64,000 nt of DNA from Pohlia nutans (lineage: Eukaryota; Streptophyta; Bryopsida; Bryales; Mniaceae). Under the pieces are notes generated by a model. That model searched no databases and was not told the origin of the DNA. It saw nothing but the letters and a program-made list of their open reading frames with translations. Location of the stretch: contig CM040089.1 of NCBI GenBank assembly GCA_022496805.1, forward strand, positions 35,138,372 through 35,202,371, in the 5' to 3' direction. The position numbers and the translations under genes are program-made. How positions within the stretch are numbered: the first letter of the stretch is position 1; every line of letters begins with the position of its first letter. Below, in pieces: positions 42,298 to 53,769 of the stretch.

Positions 42298-42776
42298 TAC
42301 CTGGGTATCACCTAGGTACCTCACATGAGTATGACCTCAATATCACACAGGTATCCACCGCAGTACCCAGTAAAGAAAGGAAGCCATCAAGTAATTCTCA
42401 TGCTTTCACTCTGGAGGCAACTGAAGCCCAACAGCTGGCACAGAGACTTTTACTGCCCGAGTATCACCTAGGTATCTCACACGTGTATGACCCCAATATC
42501 ACAAGGGTATCAGCCAAAGTACCTAGTAAAGAATGAATCCATCAAGCAATTCACTTCTGGACGCCATCAGGAAGGCTTTTACTGCTTACTGCCTGAGTAT
42601 CACATAAGCATCTCTCACGTGTATGGCCTTAATATCACAAGGGTATCAACCAAAACATCTGTCGCCTATCTGCATCACAGGGAGTTTCTAAAGTAGTCAT
42701 TGCCTGAGTATCACCTAGGTACCTGACACGAGTATTACCACGATATCACACGGGTATCGACTGAAGTACGTAGAAA
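42298..42776 (+). promoter_or_regulatory. Fourfold ~75-bp repeat with E-boxes upstream of the HLH-ACT gene
   Basis: Units start near 42298, 42454, 42590 and 42701 with the pattern GAGTATCACCTAGGTACC, then CTCACACGTGTATG, AATATCACAAGGGTATC and AAGTACCTAGTAAAG. Unit 2 and unit 3 carry CACGTG (42480-42485, 42616-42621), unit 1 carries CACATG (42322-42327). The array ends 500 bp before the ATG of an HLH-family gene. A role in transcription is inferred from position and motifs only. Confidence 0.5.
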
Positions 42777-43275
42777 GTGAAGAGAACCACGCGACGTCTG
42801 GAGCCTTATCGAAAGAGCCATTCATTGCCGTGGTCCTCCATACGCCCAGCACGCCACAGATTGCATGATCCGTGCCTCACATCGATCATCCAGCTGTTCA
42901 TCACGCCTTGCATGTCATTCAGGGATCAGATGGGTGGAATGTTGCTGCAAGCTTGGTAATTTAATGCTGCAAAAAAGGAATGTTGCGGGGCTTGTGAGTG
43001 GTCCACAGGCAAACCGTTGGTAGCTGTCGTGATTCTCGTTGACGTCCTCACATTAATGTGCGGAAGGAAACGGTGCGAGTGGACGGAATTCTCTAGTACA
43101 CCTCCGAAGCATTCATGGGCATTTTAACTTCTATCGCCTAGGTACAGCCGTACAGTAACATATCCTCCTGCTATTTATGGAATTCGCCTGCCCAGTTCGG
43201 TATAACTGACTTGCAGCCTGTTTGGTGGCTTCGTTGTATATATGTGCAAAGGCAGCAAGGATCTCTCATATCACG

Positions 43276-44911
43276 ATGGGCGTTTCGTTAGGAGAAAGCA
43301 CTGAGAGAGATCATTTTCTGGAGTCCGATTCTGACATGGAAGATGATGAGTTCGTGGCTATGCCGACAGCACTGCAAAGAGTGGACGCTCCGGGTTTCCA
43401 GAAACGAACCTACGGGTCATATGATCATTCGCGTTTTGAGCCAAAGCTTGATCAGCAGCTCGATGGGCTCAGAGCGGTTGTTCCACATTCCACAAGGGTA
43501 AGTAGCTTGAAATTGATGTCATTGTAACAATCAACTTCTGGTGGGCTCTGGTGAATGATGTGACTTGTTGCTCGTGTTTGAAGATCATGTTGTAATACCA
43601 CGCCTGGTTCTGTTGTAATGGGCATGCCCTTACCTGTGTATGTTTTCTGTAACAGAGAAGAGATAGAAACGATTCTATTGTCTTGGATGCGTACTATTAC
43701 ATTGCGACGTTACAAAAGCAAGTGGAAGATCTCAGCAGCGAGCCACTGGAAGATGATTCTCTTGCGCAAGTTACGCGTGATGAAGAACTGGATTCAGCGG
43801 GAGCCTTGCCGATGGTAAGGTTGGCTTAGTTTTCTACGTACACCCAGCTTTTGAACATTGATTTCTTTGCATGACGAGATGAGTTTCTGCCACACTCTCG
43901 AAGCATTCGACCAAGCACTTCCTGAACGGTACTGTTGCAATGATAGAAGGATTGACGTGTGTTAGTAGTTGCAGCCATTGATTTCTAAAATCCGAAGTTA
44001 CGCTTGTGAGATGATCAGGTGGAAGTGATGAGAAGAGATGGGGCTCTGGAAGTACACATAGTGTGCGCTAATCGACCTGGACTTCTGGTTGACGTTATGG
44101 AAGCCGTGGAATCCAGAGGTCTCACCGTCACGCACGCGAAGATCTCGTGCCATAGCGACACTGTCTTCGAACACCTGAGCCTGGAGGTAAGATCAGTCAA
44201 TTATTGCATGGTCATATTTCTTACCATGGCGTATTTTCGAGTGCCAGAATTGTCCCCAAAGCTCTGAATAGTATAGATCTGAGATTTACTGAAACCGTGC
44301 CACTTTCACCTTTTTAATGAATATGAGGCCCGGGGGTGCACTATATTGAATTTGTGAAAGTATACGTGAGTGCACAAAAGGGGTATTAATTTTAACATTG
44401 CTGTACACAAAGTATACATACAATAAACATATTTAGAGCTGAAAATATTGACGTATACTTCCATTATTAACCCCTTGACGCACCTGCGTCCGTATAACGA
44501 ATAGATTGCAACCTTTCTCTTGACTACATCCTATACAGTTTTTCTTCCATCCAAATTTCTTTTGGTTCTTGTGCTAGTTGACTATCATTTGTATGTTATG
44601 GATCTTCAAAATAAGATATTTTGATTTTTTGAAAAACAACACAATTGATGTATGTCAATTTTCATTCTTAGTTCAAAAAGTGAGACCTTTTCTTAGTTTT
44701 AGAGGGGGTCATGAACGCACGTAATGTAGAATGCACCCCCGGGATACGAGGTTATTATATAACTTCATGCATGATCTCGAAAATATTTCGGCTTCCTAAT
44801 GTAATCAAATGGTGACGAAAATGGCAGAGCCAAGAAGAGGGCGATGAAGAAGAAGCCGACAGTGTGAAGGCCATGCTTGTGAATGCAATTTGCGGCTCAG
44901 ATCTGGAGTGA
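43276..44911 (+). CDS. HLH-ACT domain protein (bHLH-related regulator), 4 exons
   Basis: Exons 43276-43497, 43656-43814, 44019-44186 and 44828-44911, all joined in phase 0 by GT-AG introns (158, 204 and 641 bp), give 210 residues. Residues about 52-74 (FEPKLDQQLDGLRAVVPHST) and 79-102 (NDSIVLDAYYYIATLQKQVE) match the two helices of plant bHLH proteins. Residues 128-183 (VEVMRRDGALEVHIVCANRP, GLTVTHAKISCHSDTVFEHL) form an ACT domain, as in many plant bHLH factors. The last exon adds the typical C-terminal helix (ADSVKAMLVNAICGSDLE). The DNA-contacting basic stretch before helix 1 is weak or absent, so it may act as a dimer partner rather than bind DNA itself. It probably works in the nucleus. 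The model keeps frame throughout, which is strong support. Confidence 0.85.
44329..44743. mobile_element. Inverted-repeat insertion in intron 3 of the HLH-ACT gene
   Basis: CCCGGGGGTGCA (44329-44340) is inverted at 44732-44743, and ACGTGAGTGC/GAACGCACGT words lie inside. It accounts for most of the 641-bp intron. A TTAACCCCTTGACGCACC word at 44469 looks like an inner TTAA-family left end. Confidence 0.5.
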
Positions 44912-47009
44912 CTAATTAGCGATTCCATGGCCCTTGTACAATCCTGGGTACAATCCCATATCAAGCGATTCAGCCACAGTGACGGACGAATGGCGCATTG
45001 AAGAAAATGAAAACCAGTCTCATCGATTGATCGATCAAGCATGATCAGCTAGCCATGGAGAAAACGCGCCTTGTTTGCGTACAGTGTCGGAGAATGGTTG
45101 GGAATTATGGCGATTAATTTATTCATTGGGCTAGACGAATTTAGATTGCATAATAGCATTGACATTCTGTCATGCTGTCTCATATACCGCATTGTAACAT
45201 TATTATTTCATAAGCCTGTCGCACTATCTGACGTCTCGGATCGTCCATGGCCCTTGTTGAATGATCGTTGTGTCAGCAGCAAACAGATCATCCAGCACTT
45301 TTCCAGAACCTCTCTCCTACAGAAGTACAGATGCGTAGAAATGCCGGTGATCGAATAAGTTGCTTGATTCGTGTACTTACCGATTTGGGATTCATGGACT
45401 TACCGATTTGGGATTCGTGGGTTGTTTTCTTCTTTTCCTTGACACGCTGACGGCGTGCGTTGCGATGTACGAGGTGCGCTGCGGGGCTCAGCTACCGATC
45501 CGCAGGAAGCTTCCAGGAAAGGATCCGGAAATTGAGCTCAGCCGTAGATCTACAGGGAAGGTGATCCAAGGGTACCCTGCGGTCGGGGAGAATGGTTGCA
45601 CGAAGCTTCTTGGCTCGGGCACGGGCAGCTGGAAAAAGAATTTGTCCGGGAACGAGTTAGATCTAGTTTGTATTTTACAACGAAAGTAAAAGCTTTTTTG
45701 TGCTGATTCTATCTTCAACCCATGTTCAAATTGTCAATCAATATTTTCAACGCCAAAAACATTTGTTAGCAACTTGAAGTCAAGTTTAAAATAGGATAAG
45801 CCGAGGATAAGCTCCTATTTTCAAACAATTTTTGCTTCTTATTTTTAATTAAACATGGATTGAGGAAAGAACAAGCCTAAAAGGGGATCCCATCTTCAAA
45901 CAATTTTCTCTTCTTGTCTCTTCGTTATATTTGGCTTGTTAAAAGTAAATAGAAGTTTGGTGTGGCATACTTACACTAAAGTGTTGTTTTTAATATTTTT
46001 GTGTCAAAACTCAAAGTGACGGTTATGACACTATTTTATACTATTTTTGACACTAAAGTGTTAAAAACAATATTGAAACCTTTTTTTTAACATTGTAGTG
46101 TAAAAAAAAAAGTTAAATTTTTTTAGTGTCAAAAAGTAAAATAATTGATTTTTGATTAAAAGTAAAATAATTGAAAATCTAAGTGATTTTTTTGAAAAAA
46201 GTATCAAAAACTTGTAGCCAACTTTGAAAATTTCATAACTAATTATATAATGGTCCAAAACGTTGAAACAACTTGAACTAGATCTGTCTCTCTAGAAAAT
46301 GCATTCAAAAAATATTTTGAGGGGTATAATAACTCCAAAAAGGATCAATGCTAAGAAAGAAGTTTTATGAACATCCCACCTTATATATAGTACAAAACTT
46401 GAGTTATCTACGTACAAAATTTAATATTACGACAAGGTAAAAACTTCCACATACAATGACGAGGTTTGGGGTTCAAACTTTGTGGTGGGTGCATGGGTTG
46501 CCCGTTGCCTAGGTCTACGCTCTCTGCGAAGTATCAAATAGAGTATTAGACACTATTTCCCACATGTTACACTCTTTGAAACTTATCAAGTTCAACGCTC
46601 CTTTCAGACATATCAAAGCATCTCCACTCGTACGGGAAAATTTCATCACATTAGAACTTCATCACTAATGGGAGACACTTATTTAGAGGATAAATTACTT
46701 GATTACTCCACCCATACAACTCGCTTTATTCACTTCCAACATATCACTTGTTTCTAGTGTACAAAAGCAAAAAGAATCTTCATCATTTATTATCCAACCT
46801 ACATAAAGAATCATAAAAAAGTAGTATCTGCCAGAGTTGCACAACTGCGACAAAAATTGGCTATTTGTTGGGGCAAAGAGAATATTTTGGTGGATTCAAG
46901 AATTTATTACTTGTTTTTCATCCAAAAAATGTCGTCGTCTATTTTGAAAAAATGAGTGGCCATACTCTCATGTGCGACACTCTTTGGGACATATTTAGTG
47001 TGATAACCT
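44912..47009. other. Intergenic, AT-rich, with a 22-bp duplication
   Basis: ACTTACCGATTTGGGATTC is duplicated at about 45377-45418. 45470-45660 is GC-richer with an open frame (45360-45689, plus) of no recognised family. 45975-46090 has repeated ACACTAAAGTGTT words. 46600-46790 is a minus-strand copy of the PIF-like repeat found at 29 kb. Confidence 0.45.
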
Positions 47010-47060
47010 TTAACCCTTAATGGACACAGAGAGCCCCTAGGGCTTCTTTGCGAGAGAATC
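47010..47060 (+). mobile_element. Orphan left end of a TTAA element
   Basis: TTAA (47010-47013) followed by CCCTTAATGGACACAGAG, like the left ends at 9155, 48996 and 55176. No matching right end was found before fold-back element B. Confidence 0.45.
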
Positions 47061-47532
47061 TTGAGCATAGTTTTTGCTTTGGTCAACCAGGTTTGACTCG
47101 GAGGGGATCAAACTATAGCTGCGAGGAGTGTTGAAGCCGTGGGCTCAATCGTTGCACAAATTCAAGAAAAGCGCACTTGTGGGAGGAACAAATTCTGCAA
47201 AGAGAATCTCAAACTCTTTGTTCGCTGGAGGATTTGAGAGGGTTCAAAATTTTGAGGACTGGGATAGACGAGGTGCAAAGAGGGGAGGAGGTTGAAACTT
47301 TAAAGAGTTGTCTCTTCCGGATCTACACCACATAGAACAAGGGGTAGGGAATTAAGTGTTGCCTGGGGAAGGAATTTTTTAATTCTTTTGGGCTGCACTA
47401 GAAATTCCATCATCAAGAAATTAAAAGTGAGCACAAAATCATTTACTATGGCAACCTTGATTGAAACTATACTGTGATTGTATATTTGTCATACAAAGAC
47501 CATATGAATTACAAACAAATGAATCAATACAA

Positions 47533-48771
47533 AACACCCAATTCGCTAATTTTGCACTTGGCCATATAATCATGCACTTGGCCCCCAAGCGCATTAAAAA
47601 AATTGTTTGAAAAAATCTCTTAAGAACAGGGATTTTTGTCTTTTTACAATCCCTTACGCTCTAAAGAAACAATTATTTAATTTATTTCTCATCCTTATCT
47701 TTATCTTTTATTTTATCTTTATCTTTATCTTTTTTTTTTTTTCTTTTATCTTGTTTTTTTTTCTTGTCTTTTTTTTTGTCTTTTTTTTTTGTCTTCTTTC
47801 TTCTTTTCCTTCTAGTCTTCCACTAGTCTTCCTTTTTCTTTCTTCACCTTGCCATTTTTGGAGTTTAAACGATAATTTTTAAAATTAAAATAAAAATCAG
47901 GGAGCAGGCTAAATCCAGTACAGGCCCGGAAGAAAAAAAAAAAACGATTTTTATTTTTATTTTTTTTATTCCGATTTTTCCGGGTTGGAAGGGTCCGCGC
48001 GCGCGGACCCTACTCTTTTTTTGATCCACTCTCCTTCCCTCCTCTCCTTTTTTTTCTTTTCCCCTCTCCCCTTTATAAACCCTCCCTCATTCTCCCTCCC
48101 TCACTCTTCTTTCCTCCTCTCTCTTCTTCCTTTATATCGAGGAGAAGGGAGAAGGAAGAGAGGGAGAAGAACAAGAGAGGAAAAGGGGAGGAAGGAGAGT
48201 GTGAGGGAGGAAGAGTGAGAGAGGCTTTATATAGGGGAGAGGGGGGAGTGAGGGAGGGAGGGTCAAAATAAGAGTAGGGTCCGCGCGCGCGGACCCTCCC
48301 TGCCCGGAAAAATCGGAATAAATAAAATAAAATAAAATAAAATAAAATAAAAAATACTTTTTTTTTTTTTTTTTTTTTTTCCTTCCAGGCCTGTAATGGA
48401 TTCACCTGCTCCCTGATTTTTATTTTATTTTTAAAAACTATCATTTAAACTCCAAAAATGGCAACGTAAAGAAGAAAAAGGAAGACAAGTGGAAGACTAG
48501 AAGAAAAAAGAAGAAGGAAGACAAGAGGAAGACAAGAAAGAAGACAAGGAAAAAAACAAGATAAAAGAAAAAGATAAGATAAAGATAAAAGATAAAAGAT
48601 AAAGATACGGATAGAAAATAAAATAAATAATTGTTTCTTTACAATGAAGAGATTGTAGAAAGACAAAAATCCCTGTATTTTACAGATTTTTTCAAACAAA
48701 TTTTTTTAAAGCCAAGTTTGCTCATGAAATGAGTGCACTTGGCCAAGTGCAAAATTAGGGAATTGGGTGTT
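47533..48771. mobile_element. Fold-back transposable element B (long TIRs, 4-bp TSD)
   Basis: Starts AACACCCAATTCGCTAATTT and ends with the reverse complement of AACACCCAATTCCCTAATTT. It is flanked by ACAA (47529-47532 and 48772-48775). Both arms carry TGCACTTGGCC copies (47553, 47573; palindromic at 48733-48750), then GGGATTTTTGTCTTT, a T/C-rich tract, CGGAAAAATCGG and the palindrome GGGTCCGCGCGCGCGGACCC (47991-48010 and 48277-48296). A GA/TC-rich core with TATA palindromes sits in the middle. 1239 bp, non-coding. Element A (1190-2605) is the second family member. Confidence 0.85.
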
Positions 48772-48995
48772 ACAAGAACATTTTAGCTAGAAGTATTGAA
48801 TCTAATATAGATTCTATGTTTATACAAAATTCAATATATTGACAAAGTCATATGGGTACTATACAAGATCAATGCAATCTTTTATATTGAATCTATACAG
48901 GACTGACAAAGCCTACCATAGCAAAAAGTGCGATAAGGTTACTATACAATTTCTATCTCGTACTCCATCACAAGAATTTTCATGATGCATGTTCA

Positions 48996-49040
48996 TTAAC
49001 CCTTAAAAGGACCGACCAAGCTCCATGGGTTTAGTTTTGA
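48996..49040 (+). mobile_element. Orphan left end of a TTAA element
   Basis: TTAA (48996-48999) followed by CCCTTAAAAGGACCGACC, close to the perfect end at 7858 (CCCCTAAAGGACC). The right end was not found. Confidence 0.45.
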
Positions 49041-49338
49041 GAGAATAACATTTGGGAAAAACTTTCAAAAAAGAAGAAAAAAAAGTTCTGAATTCATGCT
49101 TTGGAAGGGGCTAGGAATGCGAGGTTTTGATTCCCATTTACGTCTGTTTTAGCAAATTGTGCCTTCATCAAGATACGATCGAGTGATTGAGATGGGAGAA
49201 AGGAGGTTTGGGTAACACCTGGGACACACTACCATAAGACTGATTGTTCTCAAGCAGATGATCGAATGCATAGGGGCTTGAATTTGGCCTGGTAGCGCTT
49301 CCAAATAGTCAACCAGGGTTTGACAACAATAGGCATGC

Positions 49339-49812
49339 AATCATTTTATAATGCAAATTTAGGCATATCATAGAGCCTTTATTGTATGTTGACCAAAATG
49401 ATAACTATCTATGGTCTACCTCAGTGTTTTTTTTTTCTAACGATTTTTAGCTACTAGCAGCTACTTTTAAGCAGTTGCCAAAAGTTTAAAATTGCCAAAA
49501 AAAAACACTATTCTATCTAAATTTACGTTCTAGAATAACTACCGTGCCTTGATTTTGTCAAAAATTGGGAACACTGTCGGAATTGGATGCTCCTACCATA
49601 AAGTGTCAAAAAAGGTTTGGAAAAAAGTGTGAATTTTTTGGTAAGGTAGGTGTACCTAAAAGCAACAGTGAACCTAAATGCGGCAAAATCTAGACAAGAT
49701 GGTCATTCTAGAACGTAAATCTAGGTAGATCATAAATAACTTATCATTTTGGTCGACATACAATAAGGACTCTATGATTTGCCTAGATTTGCGTTCTAAA
49801 ATGATTGCACGG
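49339..49812. repeat. Nested four-part inverted repeat
   Basis: An outer pair (49339-49425 and 49725-49812) shares CATAGAG..TTATTGTATGT and ACCAAAATGATAA. An inner motif CGTTCTAGAATGAC-ATTTTGTC occurs four times in alternating orientation (about 49345 minus, 49526 plus, 49715 minus, 49791 plus). The whole can form a large hairpin with secondary hairpins. No coding. Confidence 0.7.
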
Positions 49813-49890
49813 TTTAGATTTTGTCACAATTAGGTATAGTGTTGGTTTTACGTGCTGTGCTTTCACTACGTTTCGCAATGCTCTCAACTG

Positions 49891-50189
49891 CACCCATTCA
49901 CACCAAGCCCTTGCCGCACTTGCATCTGCGTTCCCGAAATGAAGGAAGGTAAAATCGAGAAATAAAAAAATTCAAAGCCTTGTCTTTTCTTGCTGCAACT
50001 ACTGTTCACGCACTACGCAAGTGCGTTACAATGCCACAAGTAGAGCCATGCTCCTTTTTTGCGTTGCGTTCCTTTCTGTCATGCGTTAGAGTAATTTCTA
50101 ATTGCGTATTTTATATTTCTTGACAACAGATTCCCTCAAAGTTACCTGAGGCATGCATGCGGCAGCATTGGTGCATGTGAATGGGGCCA
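49891..50189 (-). mobile_element. MITE with GGCCCATTCACACC termini, copy 2
   Basis: Inverted copy of 5801-6082. Ends CCCATTCACACCAAGC and the reverse complement of TGGCCCCATTCACATGCACC. It lies about 325 bp upstream of the SDR (TA)n tract. Confidence 0.7.
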
Positions 50190-50508
50190 TCATCAGCCTC
50201 CGTCGGATGGCAAACAGGATGATTCCCACGCTCAAAGTTCATTGCCAAAGTTGCACTGCATGATCTTTGCATGCATGCGAAGCTTAGTTACTGTTCCAAC
50301 AAACATTACTAATCAATCGGGAGGGACAAACAAAAGCCACACTGCTTAATTCCTGCGAGACAAGTTTCTGTCAATCCTCTCTTCACGAATTGCGTGTCAC
50401 TTCTGATCGAGCTGCTGCTTCACTTTTCACGGGCGCATGTCGTGTTTTGAGAGCTCACGAGATCGAGCTCGTGGATCCTCGAACAGTTTCCTGAGCTAGC
50501 ATGTGCTG

Positions 50509-50515
<7 letters not shown>

Positions 50516-50588
<73 letters not shown>
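50516..50588. repeat. (TA)n microsatellite in the SDR promoter/leader
   Basis: About 73 bp of pure TA ending only 39 bp before the SDR start codon, where core promoter or leader sequence is expected. Length variation could change TATA-box spacing. Confidence 0.95.
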
Positions 50589-50590
<2 letters not shown>

Positions 50591-50626
50591 CTGTAGTTGG
50601 AATAGAATCCAATTGAGCAGGATAGG

Positions 50627-53176
50627 ATGAATTCGCCGCTGCGGGTGTTGGTGACGGGCGCATCGAGCGGGTTGGGCAAAGCGGTGGCCGTGCAGCTCGC
50701 ACGCGAAGGCCATTCTCTGTTCCTCACGGGCCGCGACTCGCAGCGCCTCGGGGAAGCTTCCGAAATTTGCAAAGGTCACAATCAAACCACACCTACCTGG
50801 GCTAGAATGTAGTATCGGGAACCTCCCGTGTATTATCCCCTGTAGAATGTAGCCAGGGGTACATTTGCCGAGGTGAGGTTCCCGATACTACATGTGTCCC
50901 CGAGATCAATTCAGTAGTATGTAGATTCAAGAATCAGTCGTTTTGAACCCTATTGCAAACCCTAGAGAGTGAACAAATGGATCCATTGCAGGCGCCAAGG
51001 ATGTTTTCAAGGGTTTGGGAGTTGTGACAGTGGAACCTGTTCTCTCAATTCAGTAGTATGTGGATTCAAGAATAAGTGGCAACCCTAATTGATGGTCGCA
51101 AGCCCTAGAGATCCAAAATGTATGCTCAACTGTTTTTTTTTCCTGCATGCACTAACAAATGCCATTGGTTATAATTTCTTATTCTCGTGAGATCAATTCA
51201 GTAGAATTAATGTGGATTCAAGAATCATTTTGCAAACCCTAGAGAGTGAAAAAATTAATGGATTCATTATATTGCAGGGGCCAAGGAGGTTTTCAAGGGC
51301 TTGGGAGATGTGGCAGCGGAGGCTGATGTTGCGCGATTGTATTCCGAGGCGGTGGAAACGCTTGGCGGTATTGACGTGGCCGTGCTGAATGCGGGCGTGG
51401 GTCGGCATGGGAATGTCGAAGATATTTCAGTGGAGGATTTCGACTTGCAGTTCAACACGAATGTGCGAGGCGTGTTTCTTTGGCTCAAGCACATCTTACC
51501 CCATATGAAGGTAGACCTCAGGATTATATTCTTTAACCCTGATTGTTGATTGTGTAGTGGTTATTCAATTGTTTCAGGAACTTTTAGAAAGAGGTCTCTC
51601 CAATGTCGCAGTGATTGTATGGAGGTCTCCTACATAGGAAGGCTTTTGTGTGATCACAAGGAAACCTCCTCATGAATCATGGAGAAGAATCTCTTTGTGA
51701 TGTTATCTTGAAACATTTCAATTTACTGAAAATCTTCTATGTGACTTCCTCATAACATTCAGTAGCTTGCAGTGGCTCTGCCTGGCCCTACAGGAGTATG
51801 TACAGCATATTCCACACCCAACAGTTCCTTCATCAGTAACTAATTGGACAGGTGGAGTCCCAAGATGATGAGCAGAGTGCATGCAGGAAAGGCAGAGCGC
51901 ATGAAGGCTACTGAATGTTATGCTTGCTATTTGTAATTAGCTCCTTTCAATTGAACAAGCATGATGATAAGTTCTGAAGTAAGAGTTGTGGCTATGGTGG
52001 CAGGGGAGGAAGTTTGGCCAGATAATTGTGACGAGCAGTGTGGTTGGAGAAAGAGCCGCAGCAGGGAAGTCTATCTATAGTGCAACGAAACACGCAGTGC
52101 AGGGGATGATTGAAGGTCTTCGCGGTGAGCTACGAGGGACTGGTGTCAAGGCTGCCACAATACTTCCAGGGGCGATTGCAACAGAATGGTGAGTTTCTGG
52201 AATCCACGGTGATGATGTATTTGTGAAGATATTGCCATTAATGGAAGGAAGGAATCAATCTAGAGGGTTTGTTTGTTGCAGGCTCAGTATAGGTTAGTGG
52301 CTTTAAGGTGGAGGATACTCTTTCCGTCACTTAAATCACTTAACCAATATGTTGGAGTGTGCTCTCATTGGGGTACTACAAGAGCCAAACTTTCTTAACA
52401 CTATGTATGAATTTAGTATGCAATCACTCATAGTGAGAGGTTGTAGACCACTATTGAAGGGACAGTAGGCAATCCCTGATTTCCATTCAAAGATGAGTGG
52501 CCATAGGCATTTAGCCAAGTCACGCTTACACTCAACATGCTAAATGAAGTTCAACCGAGTGTACTGTAATGGAAGAGGTGAGTTGCTATTGGTAACAGGG
52601 GTCAATATAGCAGGCGGGATCAGGTTCTAGTATCTTCTACCTTAGTAACTGCGATGTCTGTTGAGAATCCTCCACTCTTCTCATCCATTATAGGCTGAGA
52701 TTTTCAGTGAGCGACTGTCTGGGTGGTTTGTGAACAGGTGGGCAGGTCCAGCTGGCCAGGGAAATGCTTTGCCGAAGAATGCTCTCACTCCGGATGATGT
52801 GGCAGCTGCTGTACTCACAATTGTTAATCAGGTATGTATCCCTGTTATATGCAAGTGTGCCAGGGACTTGGCTTTTAACCCCTCTTGCTTTTGTTGTTAG
52901 TTCTCTGTCTGATGAGATGCAGATTTCATGCAGAAATGTAGCTTATGATTCGATTTAGTATAGTAATATTTGCTGTCTGATGAACAAAATACCTCTACAT
53001 CGAGTCTGAGGATTTAGAGTCCTGTCTACACCTGTTCATAATTGAGCTTTATTGTAATTGCTTACATCCTCATATTAATCTCTGCTTGTTTGATTGCTGC
53101 TATTTTGTGGGGTATAAAGAGCCCAACTACAGATATTGATCGCCTCATTATTTCACCAGCAGCTCCAGCAAAATGA
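50627..53176 (+). CDS. Classical short-chain dehydrogenase/reductase (SDR), 5 exons
   Basis: NAD(P)-dependent oxidoreductase of unknown substrate. Exons 50627-50774, 51278-51510, 52004-52188, 52738-52831 and 53120-53176 keep frame across four GT-AG introns (503, 493, 549 and 288 bp) and give 238 residues, the usual SDR size. Seen: cofactor loop TGASSGLG (10-17), GRD (35-37), NAG (87-89), the tetrad N111-S139-Y152-K156 (FNTNVRG, VTSSVVG, YSATK) and the PGAIATEW motif after the sheet. The C-terminal exon is short (SPTTDIDRLIISPAAPAK). No targeting peptide is obvious, so a cytosolic enzyme is inferred. The start is the first ATG, 39 bp after a (TA)n tract. Intron 1 contains a decayed duplicate of the start of exon 2. 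Confidence 0.9.
50995..51045 (+). pseudogene. Decayed duplicate of SDR exon 2 start, in intron 1
   Basis: CAGGCGCCAAGGATGTTTTC followed by AAGGGTTTGGGAGTTGTG parallels the true exon start at 51278 (CAGGGGCCAAGGAGGTTTTC, AAGGGCTTGGGAGATGTG). Upstream words (GATCAATTCAGTAG, ATTCAAGAATCA, CAAACCCTAGAGAGTGAA) are duplicated too, with a spacing of about 284 bp. It keeps a usable acceptor but soon loses similarity. Confidence 0.75.
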
Positions 53177-53769
53177 GGCTGATTCTGTACTGGCATGAGA
53201 CGAGTTGCTAAATAATATCTCTTTGCCAGGCTGACAGGCATGTAATTGATACAATTTTTGCTCTATGTAAATGGTTTCTCTTTGTGTTTCTGGAGAAGCT
53301 TGTACAGGACATGGTGATGGAGGTTCTGAATTACACATTCCGTGATGCTTGCAATGTCGTCTTCCACTTCTGTATGCTCACGCGCTATTTCTAATTATCT
53401 TCCCCTATTAATTATAAAATAATCCTATACCATTGAAGAAGGTTTTGAAATGAAGACGTGCAGTGCATTGATTACTTGATGCAGGGTAGTATCTAAATGG
53501 GCTCTTTAAGTTGGAAAGATGACTGAAAGAAACTGAAGCAATCATATACTCATGCAAGTAAGTTATCAGATTGTCAGAGTAGCAACATTAAGTTGTAGCC
53601 ACTGAATCATGATTAAGCTCACAGCAGAATTGATGCCGCATTACTGGTGAAGACTTAGCACAGGTCAAACTAATGATGTGTGATGTCGACCTTTGTTGTA
53701 TTGCTGTCTTCCAGACCTGGAGAGTGGCATTTAGAACATTGGAACTCTCCAGACACGAGTTTACATTTC

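Noticed and set aside
42480..42621. CRISPR-like array upstream of the HLH gene
   Set aside because: Units are long, degenerate, unevenly spaced, with no uniform spacers, and the DNA is clearly eukaryotic.
45360..45689. 109-codon plus-strand frame in a GC-richer island
   Set aside because: No recognisable domain, no ATG-splice model, and the 5' part is a 22-bp sequence duplication.
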